Positions 1 to 7,608 are shown, counted from the stretch's first letter. The stretch is DNA of 10,941 bases from Defluviitaleaceae bacterium (GCA_009782245.1 WRKK01000298.1:1-10941); one strand, 5' to 3'. Translations and numbers: made by a program. The notes: generated by a model not told the origin, from the sequence alone.

Positions 1-199
1 CTACAACGATGCCACCCGCCCGCCTAACGGCGGTCAGGTAGGGGCGACCGTCCTCGGTCGCCCGTCCGTCTAATCCCCAATGTTTCAATAAAAGTGTACG
101 CAGGTGGGGCAACCGTCCCCTGCCCGTCCGACAGGCGGGTCGGTCGCCCGTTCACCCATTCCGATTTAGCCTAAGTGTACGCAGTCGGTAACCCCCCCA
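1..199. repeat. GC-rich intergenic region with two related palindromic units (REP-like)
   Basis: No gene is visible here. The stretch is clearly more GC-rich than the neighbouring genes. Unit one holds a perfect inverted repeat, GGGCGACCG (42-50) and CGGTCGCCC (55-63), with a 4-nt loop. Unit two has the same arms slightly degraded and farther apart, GGGCAACCG (107-115) and CGGTCGCCC (141-149), around an inner CCCG/CGGG palindrome. Each unit is followed by the same 12-mer, AAGTGTACGCAG, at 92-103 and 173-184, giving a period of 81 bp. A further small palindrome, CCGCC/GGCGG, lies at 20-33. Two hairpin-plus-tag units in tandem suggest a dispersed repetitive extragenic element that may continue beyond the window start. 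It lies just downstream of a gene, but no U-tract follows the hairpins, so I do not call a terminator. Confidence 0.6.
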
Positions 200-793
200 C
201 TATTTCGTACTTTCCACAACATAAACCCCACCTTTCCTATACAATACCTCCACTTTGCCAAAAACCGCACCCAAATATTTTACGCTACTCTCTGCACCAT
301 GTTTTTTGTGAATCACAATATACAGGCAACCGCCCAAATTTAGATGCTCGTTAGCACCTTTGTATAGTTCAAACACCGTTTTTTTACCTGCGTGGATAGG
401 CGGGTTTATTACGATTGTGTCGAATAATTGCGGAATATTGCTAAATTTATCCGATTGGATAATGTTGGAAGTTACGCCGTTTTTGCGGGCGTTGTCCGCC
501 GTTAATCGCACCGCACGGGGGTTTATATCGGCTTGCGTTAAATTTTTAATGCCGTTTGCCTTTGCCAAAATAATACCAATACAGCCAAACCCGCAACCCA
601 TATCCAGCAACGAGCCGCCCGCCCGTAGCGGCGGAATATTTTTCAGCAATATTTCCGTGGCTTTGTCCATTTTTCCGACCGAAAAAACGCCAATATCCGT
701 ATCAAAAAAATACTGATATTCGCCGAAAAAGTAGCTAAAGGGCTTTATATTGGATTTGCCAGGCTCGTCCGCCGAAAAGTAATGCGTGTTCAC
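200..793 (-). CDS. RsmC/YbxB-like class I SAM-dependent (rRNA guanine-N2) methyltransferase
   Basis: The 197-residue protein resembles the single-domain YbxB branch of the RsmC family, which methylates guanine N2 in rRNA (RsmC itself targets G1207 of 16S rRNA). It starts with the family-typical NTHYFS stretch and has F-DTDIGVFS at residues 29-38. The SAM-binding motif I is LLDMGCGFGCIG (62-73), the acidic motif II is ADIN (88-91), and the catalytic motif IV is NPPIHAGK (130-137), where this family has NPP-x-H-x-GK. Two-domain RsmC proteins are about 340 residues, so this lacks the inactive N-terminal copy, as YbxB does. I chose the GTG start at 791-793 because it makes a GTGA overlap with the stop of the upstream methyltransferase and matches the family N-terminus. 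A longer open frame to 1030 only shadows that gene. It is last in the four-gene operon. The exact rRNA target cannot be read from sequence. Confidence 0.88.
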   Translation of the reverse strand: MNTHYFSADEPGKSNIKPFSYFFGEYQYFFDTDIGVFSVGKMDKATEILLKNIPPLRAGGSLLDMGCGFGCIGIILAKANGIKNLTQADINPRAVRLTADNARKNGVTSNIIQSDKFSNIPQLFDTIVINPPIHAGKKTVFELYKGANEHLNLGGCLYIVIHKKHGAESSVKYLGAVFGKVEVLYRKGGVYVVESTK

Positions 794-2010
794 TGCTTTT
801 TCCCGATAATTACATCTCGGTTTATCGCCTGATCTACCCTGTGCACAAAGGAAGTATCGCCGCTGGGCATAACTAAAGTAAAGCCGTTTTTTGTCAACTC
901 GTTTTCTAATTCTTCCCGTGTTATTAGAAATAAATTCCACGCCAAAACGATAACACCGCCCGATTTTAGCACTTTGTGCCAACTTGGCAATGCACCCGCA
1001 ACTATCGGCAATGCGTTTCTGGATTGCCAATTTTTATTTTGGGCGATTTTTTTGCCTTTTTTATCTTTTTTATCATTTTTGTTGTTTTCGCTGTTCTTGC
1101 CTTTGTGCTGAACGCCGTAGGGCAAATCGGCGATAATAACGTCAAAATAATTTTTGCGGTAAAATTGGTCGGCATCTTTTGTGTCGCCGCTGATTAGTTC
1201 GGCTGTAATGCTGGCTGTTTTTGGCGAGGGTGCATTTTCCGAACTTTCGCCTGTTTCCAATGTCTCCAATGTTTCTAATGTCTCCAATGTTTCCAAAATT
1301 TCGGGCTTTTGTAGCGTTATTGTTTGGCGGACTGCGGTATAATCGGGCAATCCTTGGCGTTCTTTGTGGCTAGAATGTTTGTATTTGCCGTTTTCCAAAT
1401 ATTTTTTAAGAAAATTATAACCCTCGTCAACGGCTTTTTGGTCGATGTCTATTCCATGCACATTATAGCCGCACATCAAGCCCTCAAAAAGGGTTGTGCC
1501 TTTGCCGCACAGCGGGTCCAACACATTTTGCACCGCATTATCCGCCAGCGAAACGCCCAAATTTAGCAACATTCGGGTAAAAAGTTCGTTGGTTTTGCCG
1601 TTGTATTTTAGTATTGTGGAAATATCCTCGTCAAAAAAATATCCAACTTGCCTTTCAACTGGAATCAAAGCAGGAGAAAAAACAAAAGAATCGTCAGCAG
1701 CAAACCGCAGTTCAAAAATTGCGTAAACAAAAGATAACCGTGAAACCGCTTGCAAATCTGCGGCTGTTAGCGGTTTTTGCATATTAAAAGTAAAATACGA
1801 CAAGCCAGCAATGTTCATGCTATCCAAGGTTCTCCCGATTTTCTCGATTCCCAGTTTTCCAGTATTTTCAATAGGACCTTCCAAAACTTCCCAAACTGCC
1901 AAATCGTCAAGTTGTAGGCAATCAAACTCTGCCACCGCCAAAGTTTTTGCCGACTTAAAGTAGACCCTGTTATGCCCAGGGTTGGCTAAAATAGCGTAAG
2001 TAATCATCAT
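790..2010 (-). CDS. TRM11/TrmG10-like SAM-dependent RNA methyltransferase (UPF0020 fold)
   Basis: This 406-residue protein has a class I methyltransferase core of the TRM11/Trm-G10 type, enzymes that N2-methylate guanosine in tRNA or related RNA. Motif I is VLDPLCGKGTT (163-173), motif II is HGIDID (185-190), and the catalytic motif IV is IIADLPYGV (292-300), where the family has D-[PL]-PYG. The first 110 residues (ILANPGHNRVYF near the start) form an N-terminal domain I cannot assign firmly. It may stand in for the THUMP/ferredoxin-like RNA-binding part. Two low-complexity inserts sit in the catalytic domain: an ETL repeat at about 239-253 and a Lys/Asn-rich stretch at about 305-327. The ATG at 2010 overlaps the upstream stop (ATGA) behind a GGAGA site at 2015-2019, and an adjacent ATG at 2007 is equally possible. 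The RNA substrate is unknown. Confidence 0.83.
   Translation of the reverse strand: MMITYAILANPGHNRVYFKSAKTLAVAEFDCLQLDDLAVWEVLEGPIENTGKLGIEKIGRTLDSMNIAGLSYFTFNMQKPLTAADLQAVSRLSFVYAIFELRFAADDSFVFSPALIPVERQVGYFFDEDISTILKYNGKTNELFTRMLLNLGVSLADNAVQNVLDPLCGKGTTLFEGLMCGYNVHGIDIDQKAVDEGYNFLKKYLENGKYKHSSHKERQGLPDYTAVRQTITLQKPEILETLETLETLETLETGESSENAPSPKTASITAELISGDTKDADQFYRKNYFDVIIADLPYGVQHKGKNSENNKNDKKDKKGKKIAQNKNWQSRNALPIVAGALPSWHKVLKSGGVIVLAWNLFLITREELENELTKNGFTLVMPSGDTSFVHRVDQAINRDVIIGKKQ
1252..1296. repeat. 9-bp coding tandem repeat (ETL x4, then ETG) inside the TRM11-like gene
   Basis: On the minus strand the codons GAA/GAG-ACA-TTG/TTA are repeated four times, followed by GAA-ACA-GGC. GAA and GAG alternate, so the true repeat may be an 18-bp unit. 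It encodes Glu-Thr-Leu repeats in a probable surface loop between motifs II and IV. Because the unit is a multiple of three, copy-number changes would keep the reading frame. Confidence 0.8.
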
Positions 2011-3041
2011 ACGTTCTCCGCAATGTAGTGCAGCAGCTCTTCGGTGGCTTCCCAGCCGAGGCACGGATCGGTTATTGACCGCCCGTGTTCGTAAGTGCCG
2101 CCGTGCACATCTTGCCTACCCTCTTTTAGGTAGCTTTCTATCATTAGTCCGCGCACAACTTGCTTTATTTTGGCGTTGTTTTGCCGTGTGTGCAAAATAT
2201 CTTTTGCAATGCGGGGTTGCTCTTGATATTGCTTGGCACTGTTGCTGTGGTTGGCATCTACCACTATCATGGGATATTTTAGTCCTCGTTTTTCGTACAA
2301 TTCAACCGCTTGCTGCAGGTCTTCGTAGTGATAGTTGGGAATATCCTCGCCTTGGCGGTTTACCGAGCCGCGCATAATCGCATGGGAAAGCGGGTTGCCC
2401 GTGGTTGCAACTTCGGCATCTCTAAAAATAAAGGTATGAGCGGTTTGGGCGGCTTTTATTGCGTTGAACATAACGTTAAGGTCGCCGCTAGTCGGGTTTT
2501 TCAAGCCAACGGGAATGCTTATCCCGCTGGAAGTTAAGCGGTGGTGCTGGTTTTCCACCGAGCGTGCGCCTATTGCAATGTAGCCCAGCAAATCCTCGCA
2601 ATAGACCAAATTGTCGGGGTACAGCATTTCGTCCGCCGCCGTTAAGCCCGTTTCTTTTATGCAACGCAAGTGAATGTTGCGAATAGCCGCAATGCCGTCC
2701 GCCATGTTGGGTGCAGAAGTGGGGTCGGGCTGGTGCATCATGCCCTTGTAGCCCTCGCCCGTTGTGCGCGGCTTGTTGGTGTAAATGCGCGGCACAACGA
2801 ACAATTTATCTTTTAGTTTTTCGTATACTTTCGCCAGTTTTGTTACGTATTCTGTAACGGTGTCCTCGTCGTCGGCGGAACATGGGCCGATAATAACCAA
2901 AAAACGGTCGCTTTTATGCTCTATTATTGCTTTAAGTTCGGCATCTCGGGCATCTTTAATTTTTTGCAAATCGGCTGTTAGCGGGGCTTTGGCTATTATC
3001 TCCGCTAATGCTGGCAATTTTCTTATTGTCTTAAAAGCCAT
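2007..3041 (-). CDS. aroF: 3-deoxy-7-phosphoheptulonate (DAHP) synthase, type I (AroF/G/H family)
   Basis: The enzyme condenses phosphoenolpyruvate with erythrose 4-phosphate, the first step of the shikimate pathway to aromatic amino acids. The 344-residue length matches the family (about 350). Signature stretches are IIGPCSADDED (50-60), VPRIYTNKPRTT (83-94) followed by GYKG (97-100), GARSVENQ (158-165), PVGLKNPTSG (177-186), DANHSNS (262-268) and TDPCLGWE (324-331). By position, Cys54, His265, Glu302 and Asp325 should be the metal ligands, equivalent to E. coli AroG Cys61, His268, Glu302 and Asp326, so it looks active. The ATG at 3041 has a strong AGGAGG site at 3049-3054, 7 nt away. An upstream in-frame extension to 3089 has no family support. 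It lies 44 nt after the SNF2 stop and overlaps the next gene by 4 nt. Which feedback inhibitor (Phe, Tyr or Trp) acts cannot be told, so the symbol letter is nominal. Confidence 0.95.
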   Translation of the reverse strand: MAFKTIRKLPALAEIIAKAPLTADLQKIKDARDAELKAIIEHKSDRFLVIIGPCSADDEDTVTEYVTKLAKVYEKLKDKLFVVPRIYTNKPRTTGEGYKGMMHQPDPTSAPNMADGIAAIRNIHLRCIKETGLTAADEMLYPDNLVYCEDLLGYIAIGARSVENQHHRLTSSGISIPVGLKNPTSGDLNVMFNAIKAAQTAHTFIFRDAEVATTGNPLSHAIMRGSVNRQGEDIPNYHYEDLQQAVELYEKRGLKYPMIVVDANHSNSAKQYQEQPRIAKDILHTRQNNAKIKQVVRGLMIESYLKEGRQDVHGGTYEHGRSITDPCLGWEATEELLHYIAENV

Positions 3042-3048
3042 ATTTTTT

Positions 3049-3054
3049 CCTCCT
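3049..3054 (-). promoter_or_regulatory. Strong ribosome-binding site (AGGAGG) of the DAHP synthase gene
   Basis: A perfect AGGAGG lies 7 nt upstream of the ATG at 3041. It fixes the start and argues against the in-frame extension toward 3089. The 44-nt spacer also carries two 9-bp copies (AATCCTCTT on the plus strand, about 3067-3084) just before the stop of the SNF2 gene. Confidence 0.85.
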
Positions 3055-3085
3055 GTTGATTTTTTTAATCCTCTTAATCCTCTTA

Positions 3086-6000
3086 TCAATCTTCCAGCAA
3101 ACTTTCAATTTCTTCGTAGGTTAGCGTGTGCAATTCGCCTGTAACGTTGTCGGTTAGCACAGAATCGATTAGCTTGCGTTTTTTTGCTTGCAGTTCCATA
3201 ATGCGTTCTTCCAGCGTTTGCATTGCGATTAGGTTAAACACTTGCACCGCCTTGTTTTGCCCTATTCTATGCACTCGGTCGGAGGCTTGATCCATTACAG
3301 ATGGATTCCACCATGGGTCGTAATGAATAACGATGTCCGCGCCCGTGAGATTAAGCCCCGTGCCGCCCGCTTTTAACGAGATAAGAAACACATCTTTTTC
3401 GCCGCTGTTAAAACGGTCAACTTGTTTTATGCGGTCGGCGGCTGATGTCGCCCCGTCCAGATAAAAATAGGCAATACCAGCGGCATCTAGGGTTTTTTTT
3501 AGGATAGCCAACATTTCGGTAAATTGCGAAAAAAGCAACACCCGATGCCCCGATTCTATCGCAATTTCTAGCGTTTCTACTGCCAAGTTTAGTTTGCCGC
3601 TGCCGCCCGTGTAATTTTCTATGCACAGTTCTGGGTGGCAACATATTTGGCGTAGGCGGGTAAGTTGTGCCAAAATTTGCAGTTTGCTACCCTTTTGCGA
3701 AGTTTTGTTTAGCAGGGCTTTTAGCTCGCCTTTTGCTTTTAGCAGATGCGCCGTGTATATTTTTTGCTGTTCTGGCAACATTTCGGCGACTAGCGTTGTT
3801 TCGGTTTTTGGCGGTAGTTCGCTTAGCACGGTGCTTTTTAGCCTACGCAACACAAACGGGGAAATTTGCTCTCGCAAGCGGGCTATTCTACTTCTGTCGT
3901 TATCCTTTATTATGGGAATCTCGTACAGTTTGGCAAATTTGCTGGCACTATACAAGTAGCCTGGCATAACAAAATCAAACAGCGACCACAGTTCTACTAG
4001 CGTGTTTTCTATTGGTGTGCCTGTTAGTGCAATGCGATGGTCGGCACGAATAGATTTTATTATGCGGGCGTTTTTGGTGGTGGGGTTCTTGATATTCTGG
4101 GCTTCGTCCGCTATGATGTACTTATAGTACAAATCGCTGTAAATGTGAATATCCCGTTTCATTGCATCGTAGGTTGTAATAAATATTTTGGCGGTTTCGT
4201 TTTTTAGCAACACAGAGCGGCTTTCGGGCGAGCCTGTAACCACAACGAACGGCAATTTTGGCACAAATTTTTTTATTTCTGCCGCCCAGTTGTAAATCAG
4301 CGAAGTTGGCGCAACTACCAAAGCGGGGCGTTCTAGCGGGTCGCTGCCTAGCAACGCCAGTATTTGCAAGGTTTTGCCCAAGCCCATATCGTCCGCCAAA
4401 ATGCCGCCAAACCCGCAAGCCACCAAATTTTTTAGCCATTGATAGCCCATATTTTGGTAGGGCCGCATAATTGCTTGCAGTTCTTTGGGTAATTCAAAAC
4501 TTTTTTTTGCGTGAAACTGCCGCATTAATTTTTTGAACGACGGATTTTGCCGTGAAATCAAGTTTTCAATGTACGGCGCACGGTACAGCGACAGCGATAG
4601 CCCTTCTTTTTGCAAATCTTTGCGTTCAATATCTAGTGAAATCAACGATTCTGCCATTTCGGCGGTTAGCTGATCGGTCAACGCCAACATTCGCCCGTCT
4701 TTCAGCTGGTGGTACTTCTTTTTGGCTTTATAAGAATCCAACGATTCCACCAGTTCGGACAGCGAAAAGCCTGTATCTTGCACATAAACGTCCAAAATTT
4801 GCCCACGCAACCTAACGCCCAAACTGCCAATTCCCGCTTTTGCCGCTTTATTCCGCAATTTATCGGTAATGTAAATTTCCACTTTTTTGTATTCGTGCAA
4901 CATATCCAACCCAGACGGCGTATCGCCGATTAAGTAAAAAATTTTATCCAGCCCCGATAAGCGGAACAACTTTTGTTCAAAATCGGACACAAAACCCAAA
5001 CCCTCCAGCAATTTTTTAACGGTGTATTCGCCAGCAATATCGCGCGGGCCGTCGTTTTCGTGGGTATCAAAAGCATCGTATTCGCCGCCCTCTTTATCTT
5101 CGGCATACGAGAACGTTGTGCGGCAGGTAACAGTTGCATCTTCTTCGTCAAAGTACATTTTGGCTTTTAGTTTGGGGCAGAGTCTATCCTTAAACCCAGA
5201 AAGCAAGCCCATCTCCATAAGTTTCGGCATAACGGCGGAAATAAAGCGTTTGCGAGTATATCCCATAAACGAAACGCTGCCTTTTGCACAAGCGTCTAAA
5301 ATTTGTAATAAAAGCTGTGCCTCCGCCTTGTGCATACGGTATATTGTGTCAAGTGCCAAAAGATAGGAATAGCGGTGTCCTTTTAGCAGATGATATTTTA
5401 TTTTTGGGCCGCTAAGCATTATTTCGCCCGATTTATCGGTTACATCAAAGCGGATTTGCGGCGTTTCGGAAGTAATGTTGATTAGCCCAGGCTGTTCGGC
5501 GTTCTCAAAAAAAAACTGCACATCGCCCTCTATTTGCGAATTTTTGCAGATGTCAAAAAAAGTATCGATATTGCGGTACGAAAGCGGTATTTTGCGGGTA
5601 TCGTCGCGAATAGAAACGGTTGCGGAACTTGATGCGTTTATTTGCGATGCAATTTCGTTGTAAACGCCCTCTTCCTGTATCAAAAAATCAATCCAGCGGC
5701 GGGATACCGTGCTAAACGAGGTTACGGCGTGGTTAAATTCTAGCCCGTTGCCGTAACGCACAACTTCGCTGCGATTGACGGCGGCTAAAAATTTATTGAT
5801 ATTTTTAACGGTGTACATTCGGGTATATCCCACGTAAAAAGTAAGGTATGCTTTGCCGTGTACACTAAGGTGAAAACGTGGGCTTAGCTGGGCAAGCCGA
5901 CTATTTTCGGATATTGCGGGCATATTCAGATTATCGTCTATTTCTTGCAGAATTAATTTTTCTAGCGTATTAGTTAAGTATTCCGAATTATTGGATTGAT

Positions 6001-6319
6001 TTACATCGGTTGTGTCGGCTCTGCCGTCGGATATGGCAAAAAGAACGGCTATTACGTGTTTACAACCGCCTTGCCATATACTTTGGCTGGCACAAGTACA
6101 CTTATAGCCGATTAGATCGCCCTGCATAGTAAACGTTAGCGAAACTTCGTAGTTTCTGTAGTTGCCTTTAACTGCTGCTTTTACCAAAGTAGAATTTTTT
6201 TGCTGTTTAGTAGTAAAAGAAACTATTTTGCCTTCGCGGTAGTATTTTTCGCCCCGCGAGTATGTATCTTTATTTGCACTTACCCCCAAAATTTTACTGT
6301 GGGATACAGCGTACCTCAT
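3086..6319 (-). CDS. SWIM zinc-finger SNF2-family helicase (DEAD/DEAH-like ATPase)
   Basis: This 1077-residue protein is an ATP-driven double-stranded DNA translocase of the SNF2 family, in the bacterial arrangement common in Firmicutes. An N-terminal SWIM zinc finger has Cys74-x-Cys76-x9-Cys86-x-His88. A long middle region of about 500 residues without classical motifs corresponds to the SNF2-associated part. The helicase core follows: Walker A DDMGLGKT (643-650), Ia VVAPTSLIYNW, Walker B DEAQ (738-741), motif III LTGTPIEN, then the second RecA lobe with LLFSQFTEML, SLKAGGTGLNL, DPWWNPSVMDQ and VHRIGQ (1016-1021). All key motifs are intact. The ATG at 6319 has an AGGAG site at 6329-6333 with 9-nt spacing. 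It is first in the four-gene operon, and its promoter should lie in 6334-6393, where only weak candidates are seen. Its cellular role (repair, transcription recycling or chromosome dynamics) is not known from sequence. Confidence 0.95.
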   Translation of the reverse strand: MRYAVSHSKILGVSANKDTYSRGEKYYREGKIVSFTTKQQKNSTLVKAAVKGNYRNYEVSLTFTMQGDLIGYKCTCASQSIWQGGCKHVIAVLFAISDGRADTTDVNQSNNSEYLTNTLEKLILQEIDDNLNMPAISENSRLAQLSPRFHLSVHGKAYLTFYVGYTRMYTVKNINKFLAAVNRSEVVRYGNGLEFNHAVTSFSTVSRRWIDFLIQEEGVYNEIASQINASSSATVSIRDDTRKIPLSYRNIDTFFDICKNSQIEGDVQFFFENAEQPGLINITSETPQIRFDVTDKSGEIMLSGPKIKYHLLKGHRYSYLLALDTIYRMHKAEAQLLLQILDACAKGSVSFMGYTRKRFISAVMPKLMEMGLLSGFKDRLCPKLKAKMYFDEEDATVTCRTTFSYAEDKEGGEYDAFDTHENDGPRDIAGEYTVKKLLEGLGFVSDFEQKLFRLSGLDKIFYLIGDTPSGLDMLHEYKKVEIYITDKLRNKAAKAGIGSLGVRLRGQILDVYVQDTGFSLSELVESLDSYKAKKKYHQLKDGRMLALTDQLTAEMAESLISLDIERKDLQKEGLSLSLYRAPYIENLISRQNPSFKKLMRQFHAKKSFELPKELQAIMRPYQNMGYQWLKNLVACGFGGILADDMGLGKTLQILALLGSDPLERPALVVAPTSLIYNWAAEIKKFVPKLPFVVVTGSPESRSVLLKNETAKIFITTYDAMKRDIHIYSDLYYKYIIADEAQNIKNPTTKNARIIKSIRADHRIALTGTPIENTLVELWSLFDFVMPGYLYSASKFAKLYEIPIIKDNDRSRIARLREQISPFVLRRLKSTVLSELPPKTETTLVAEMLPEQQKIYTAHLLKAKGELKALLNKTSQKGSKLQILAQLTRLRQICCHPELCIENYTGGSGKLNLAVETLEIAIESGHRVLLFSQFTEMLAILKKTLDAAGIAYFYLDGATSAADRIKQVDRFNSGEKDVFLISLKAGGTGLNLTGADIVIHYDPWWNPSVMDQASDRVHRIGQNKAVQVFNLIAMQTLEERIMELQAKKRKLIDSVLTDNVTGELHTLTYEEIESLLED

Positions 6320-6393
6320 AAAAATTTACTCCTAACTATAAAATTTTTTAATAAAAACTTTTTTATTTTTTCCATGATTTCAGCCCAATCTAC

Positions 6394-6421
6394 TAAAAAG
6401 CGGTTTTTGCTGAGAACCGCT
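6394..6421 (-). terminator. Rho-independent terminator after cheV
   Basis: Read on the minus strand, a perfect 7-bp stem AGCGGTT / AACCGCT with a 9-nt loop is followed directly by TTTTT. It lies about 70 nt past the cheV stop and separates cheV from the SNF2 operon. Confidence 0.75.
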
Positions 6422-6453
6422 AAACTCATAGTAAACTTGTAGTAAACTCGTAA
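6421..6453. repeat. Three imperfect 11-bp tandem repeats
   Basis: On the plus strand TAAACTCATAG, TAAACTTGTAG and TAAACTCGTAA follow each other directly. They lie between the cheV stop and its terminator stem, so they would be transcribed in the cheV 3' untranslated region. Confidence 0.7.
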
Positions 6454-6467
6454 GTAGTGGAACGGTT

Positions 6468-6497
6468 GGGCTATTTTGGGCTATTTTGGACTATTAT
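6468..6497. repeat. Three 10-bp tandem repeats at the cheV stop codon
   Basis: On the plus strand GGGCTATTTT occurs twice, followed by the diverged GGACTATTAT. The third copy overlaps the cheV stop (TAA at 6494-6496). Only the last 14 nt separate this from the 11-bp repeat set. Confidence 0.65.
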
Positions 6498-7420
6498 AGT
6501 ATGTGCACATCGATTAAATGCACTAAATCGGCGATGTCGGGTTTGGCTATTTGGGCGGTTGCGCCTAGCGATTCGCCTTTTATCTGCATTTCTTCGTTTA
6601 TAAGCGAAGAGAACACGATAACGGGCAAGCGGCGCAAAAACGGATCGTCCCGAACCTGCTTTAGTAGCCTGTGTCCGTCCATTTGCGGCATTTCTATGTC
6701 GGTTATAAGCAAGCATATTTGCTGCTCTAGTTCCATGCCAGATTGTTTGGCACGCATAAGCACTTCCCAAGCCTCTTTGCCATTGTGGCAAGATGTTATG
6801 TTTACGTAGCCCGCTTTTTCCAGTGCCTCCAGCAGGATTCTTTCTAGCATAGGCGAATCTTCGGCGATAAGCACGGGTTTGTGGATATTTGCCCGTGTGC
6901 CCATGTGGTCAATATCGCTAATTTGTATGCCAGCGGCTGGGCTAATGTCAACAATAATTTTTTCAAAGTCCACCATAGTAATAAGGCGGTTGTCAACGTT
7001 TGCAATGCCTGTTGCCAAGCCCTCTTCGCCGCCGTAAATAGTGGCATCTGGGCGTTCTATGGCTGTCCAGGATATACGCTGAATAGCGTCCACGTTATGC
7101 ACATGAAAAGCGGTGTGGATATTATTGAAAGTAGTAACGATAAGAATATCGTGGGCATCGCTACCAGACGGCGGCAAACCCATATAGGCGGCGAGGTTGA
7201 TAACGGTCATAATCTCGTCGCGGGGTCTAAAAATTCCCTCTACAAAGGGGTTAGAGTTTGGCATAGGGGTAATAGGAAACGCATTATACTTGATAATTTC
7301 TAGCACTTTGGCTACATTTATGCCAAAATGCTGGTCTGCGACGGTAAACTCCATTATTTCAAGCTCGTTTGTACCGCTTTCCAAAAGTATTTCGGTTTTT
7401 TTTTCTTTAGGATTTATCAT
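6494..7420 (-). CDS. cheV: Chemotaxis coupling/adaptation protein CheV (CheW domain + receiver domain)
   Basis: CheV couples methyl-accepting chemoreceptors to the CheA kinase and is tuned by phosphorylation of its receiver domain. Residues about 15-165 form a CheW-like domain beginning with the family-typical ILLESGTNELEIMEF. Residues about 182-308 form a receiver domain with acid pocket Glu187-Asp188, phosphoacceptor Asp241 in LLITDIEMPQMDG, the conserved Ser271/272 and Lys293 in AKPD. All switch residues are present. I chose the ATG at 7420 (308 residues), since it fits the usual N-terminus, although no ribosome-binding site precedes it. A TTG at 7471 in the same frame is an alternative, but the nearest AGGAG is 18 nt from it. 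A 19-codon leader ORF ends 5 nt upstream and may supply translation by coupling. No other chemotaxis gene is in the window. Confidence 0.93.
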   Translation of the reverse strand: MINPKEKKTEILLESGTNELEIMEFTVADQHFGINVAKVLEIIKYNAFPITPMPNSNPFVEGIFRPRDEIMTVINLAAYMGLPPSGSDAHDILIVTTFNNIHTAFHVHNVDAIQRISWTAIERPDATIYGGEEGLATGIANVDNRLITMVDFEKIIVDISPAAGIQISDIDHMGTRANIHKPVLIAEDSPMLERILLEALEKAGYVNITSCHNGKEAWEVLMRAKQSGMELEQQICLLITDIEMPQMDGHRLLKQVRDDPFLRRLPVIVFSSLINEEMQIKGESLGATAQIAKPDIADLVHLIDVHIL

Positions 7421-7425
7421 AAAAT

Positions 7426-7485
7426 TCACGCCGATGGCTGTTTTTTTAACGTTTTTTTGGCGGCTTTCCAAATATTACGAACCAC
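7426..7485 (-). CDS. Candidate 19-residue leader peptide ORF upstream of cheV
   Basis: A GTG at 7485 sits 4 nt after an AAAGGAG site (7490-7496) and opens a short frame encoding MVRNIWKAAKKTLKKQPSA, ending in TGA at 7426-7428. The stop is only 5 nt before the cheV ATG, which itself lacks a ribosome-binding site. This arrangement fits translational coupling. The peptide is basic and could form an amphipathic helix, but I recognise no family. The frame contains A AAA AAA at 7441-7447 in the classic -1 slippery phase. A -1 shift there would fuse the leader to the cheV frame. A one-base sequencing error in either A7 run would have the same effect, so the ORF could be the true N-terminus of CheV. 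Confidence 0.35.
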   Translation of the reverse strand: MVRNIWKAAKKTLKKQPSA

Positions 7486-7541
7486 GGCACTCCTTTCCTT
7501 TAGTTACATAATCAAAACATTTGCAAAATCTTGTTATATTG

Positions 7542-7570
7542 AGTGTACACCAATAAAGTTTAGTTGTCAA
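7542..7570 (-). promoter_or_regulatory. Sigma-A-like promoter for cheV (proximal)
   Basis: On the minus strand TTGACA (7565-7570) is followed after exactly 17 nt by TACACT (7542-7547). Transcription would begin near 7535, about 40 nt upstream of the AAAGGAG site of the leader ORF. Confidence 0.68.
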
Positions 7571-7608
7571 GTGGGGGAGAATGTTTTTTTTGCGAATTTT
7601 TATTAATT

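Noticed and set aside
360..716. Plus-strand frames opposite the operon and other genes (for example 360-716, 3621-3959, 6881-7303, 9874-10179)
   Set aside because: They lie antisense to well-supported genes, lack recognisable domains and follow the codon pattern of the real gene on the other strand.
794..1030. N-terminal extension of the RsmC-like frame to a start at 1030
   Set aside because: It lies wholly inside the TRM11-like gene in another frame and does not resemble the family. The GTG at 793 gives the expected N-terminus and a 4-nt overlap.
3042..3089. Upstream in-frame extension of the DAHP synthase
   Set aside because: It reads through the AGGAGG site and the intergenic repeat, and overlaps the SNF2 stop. 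The ATG at 3041 has ideal spacing.
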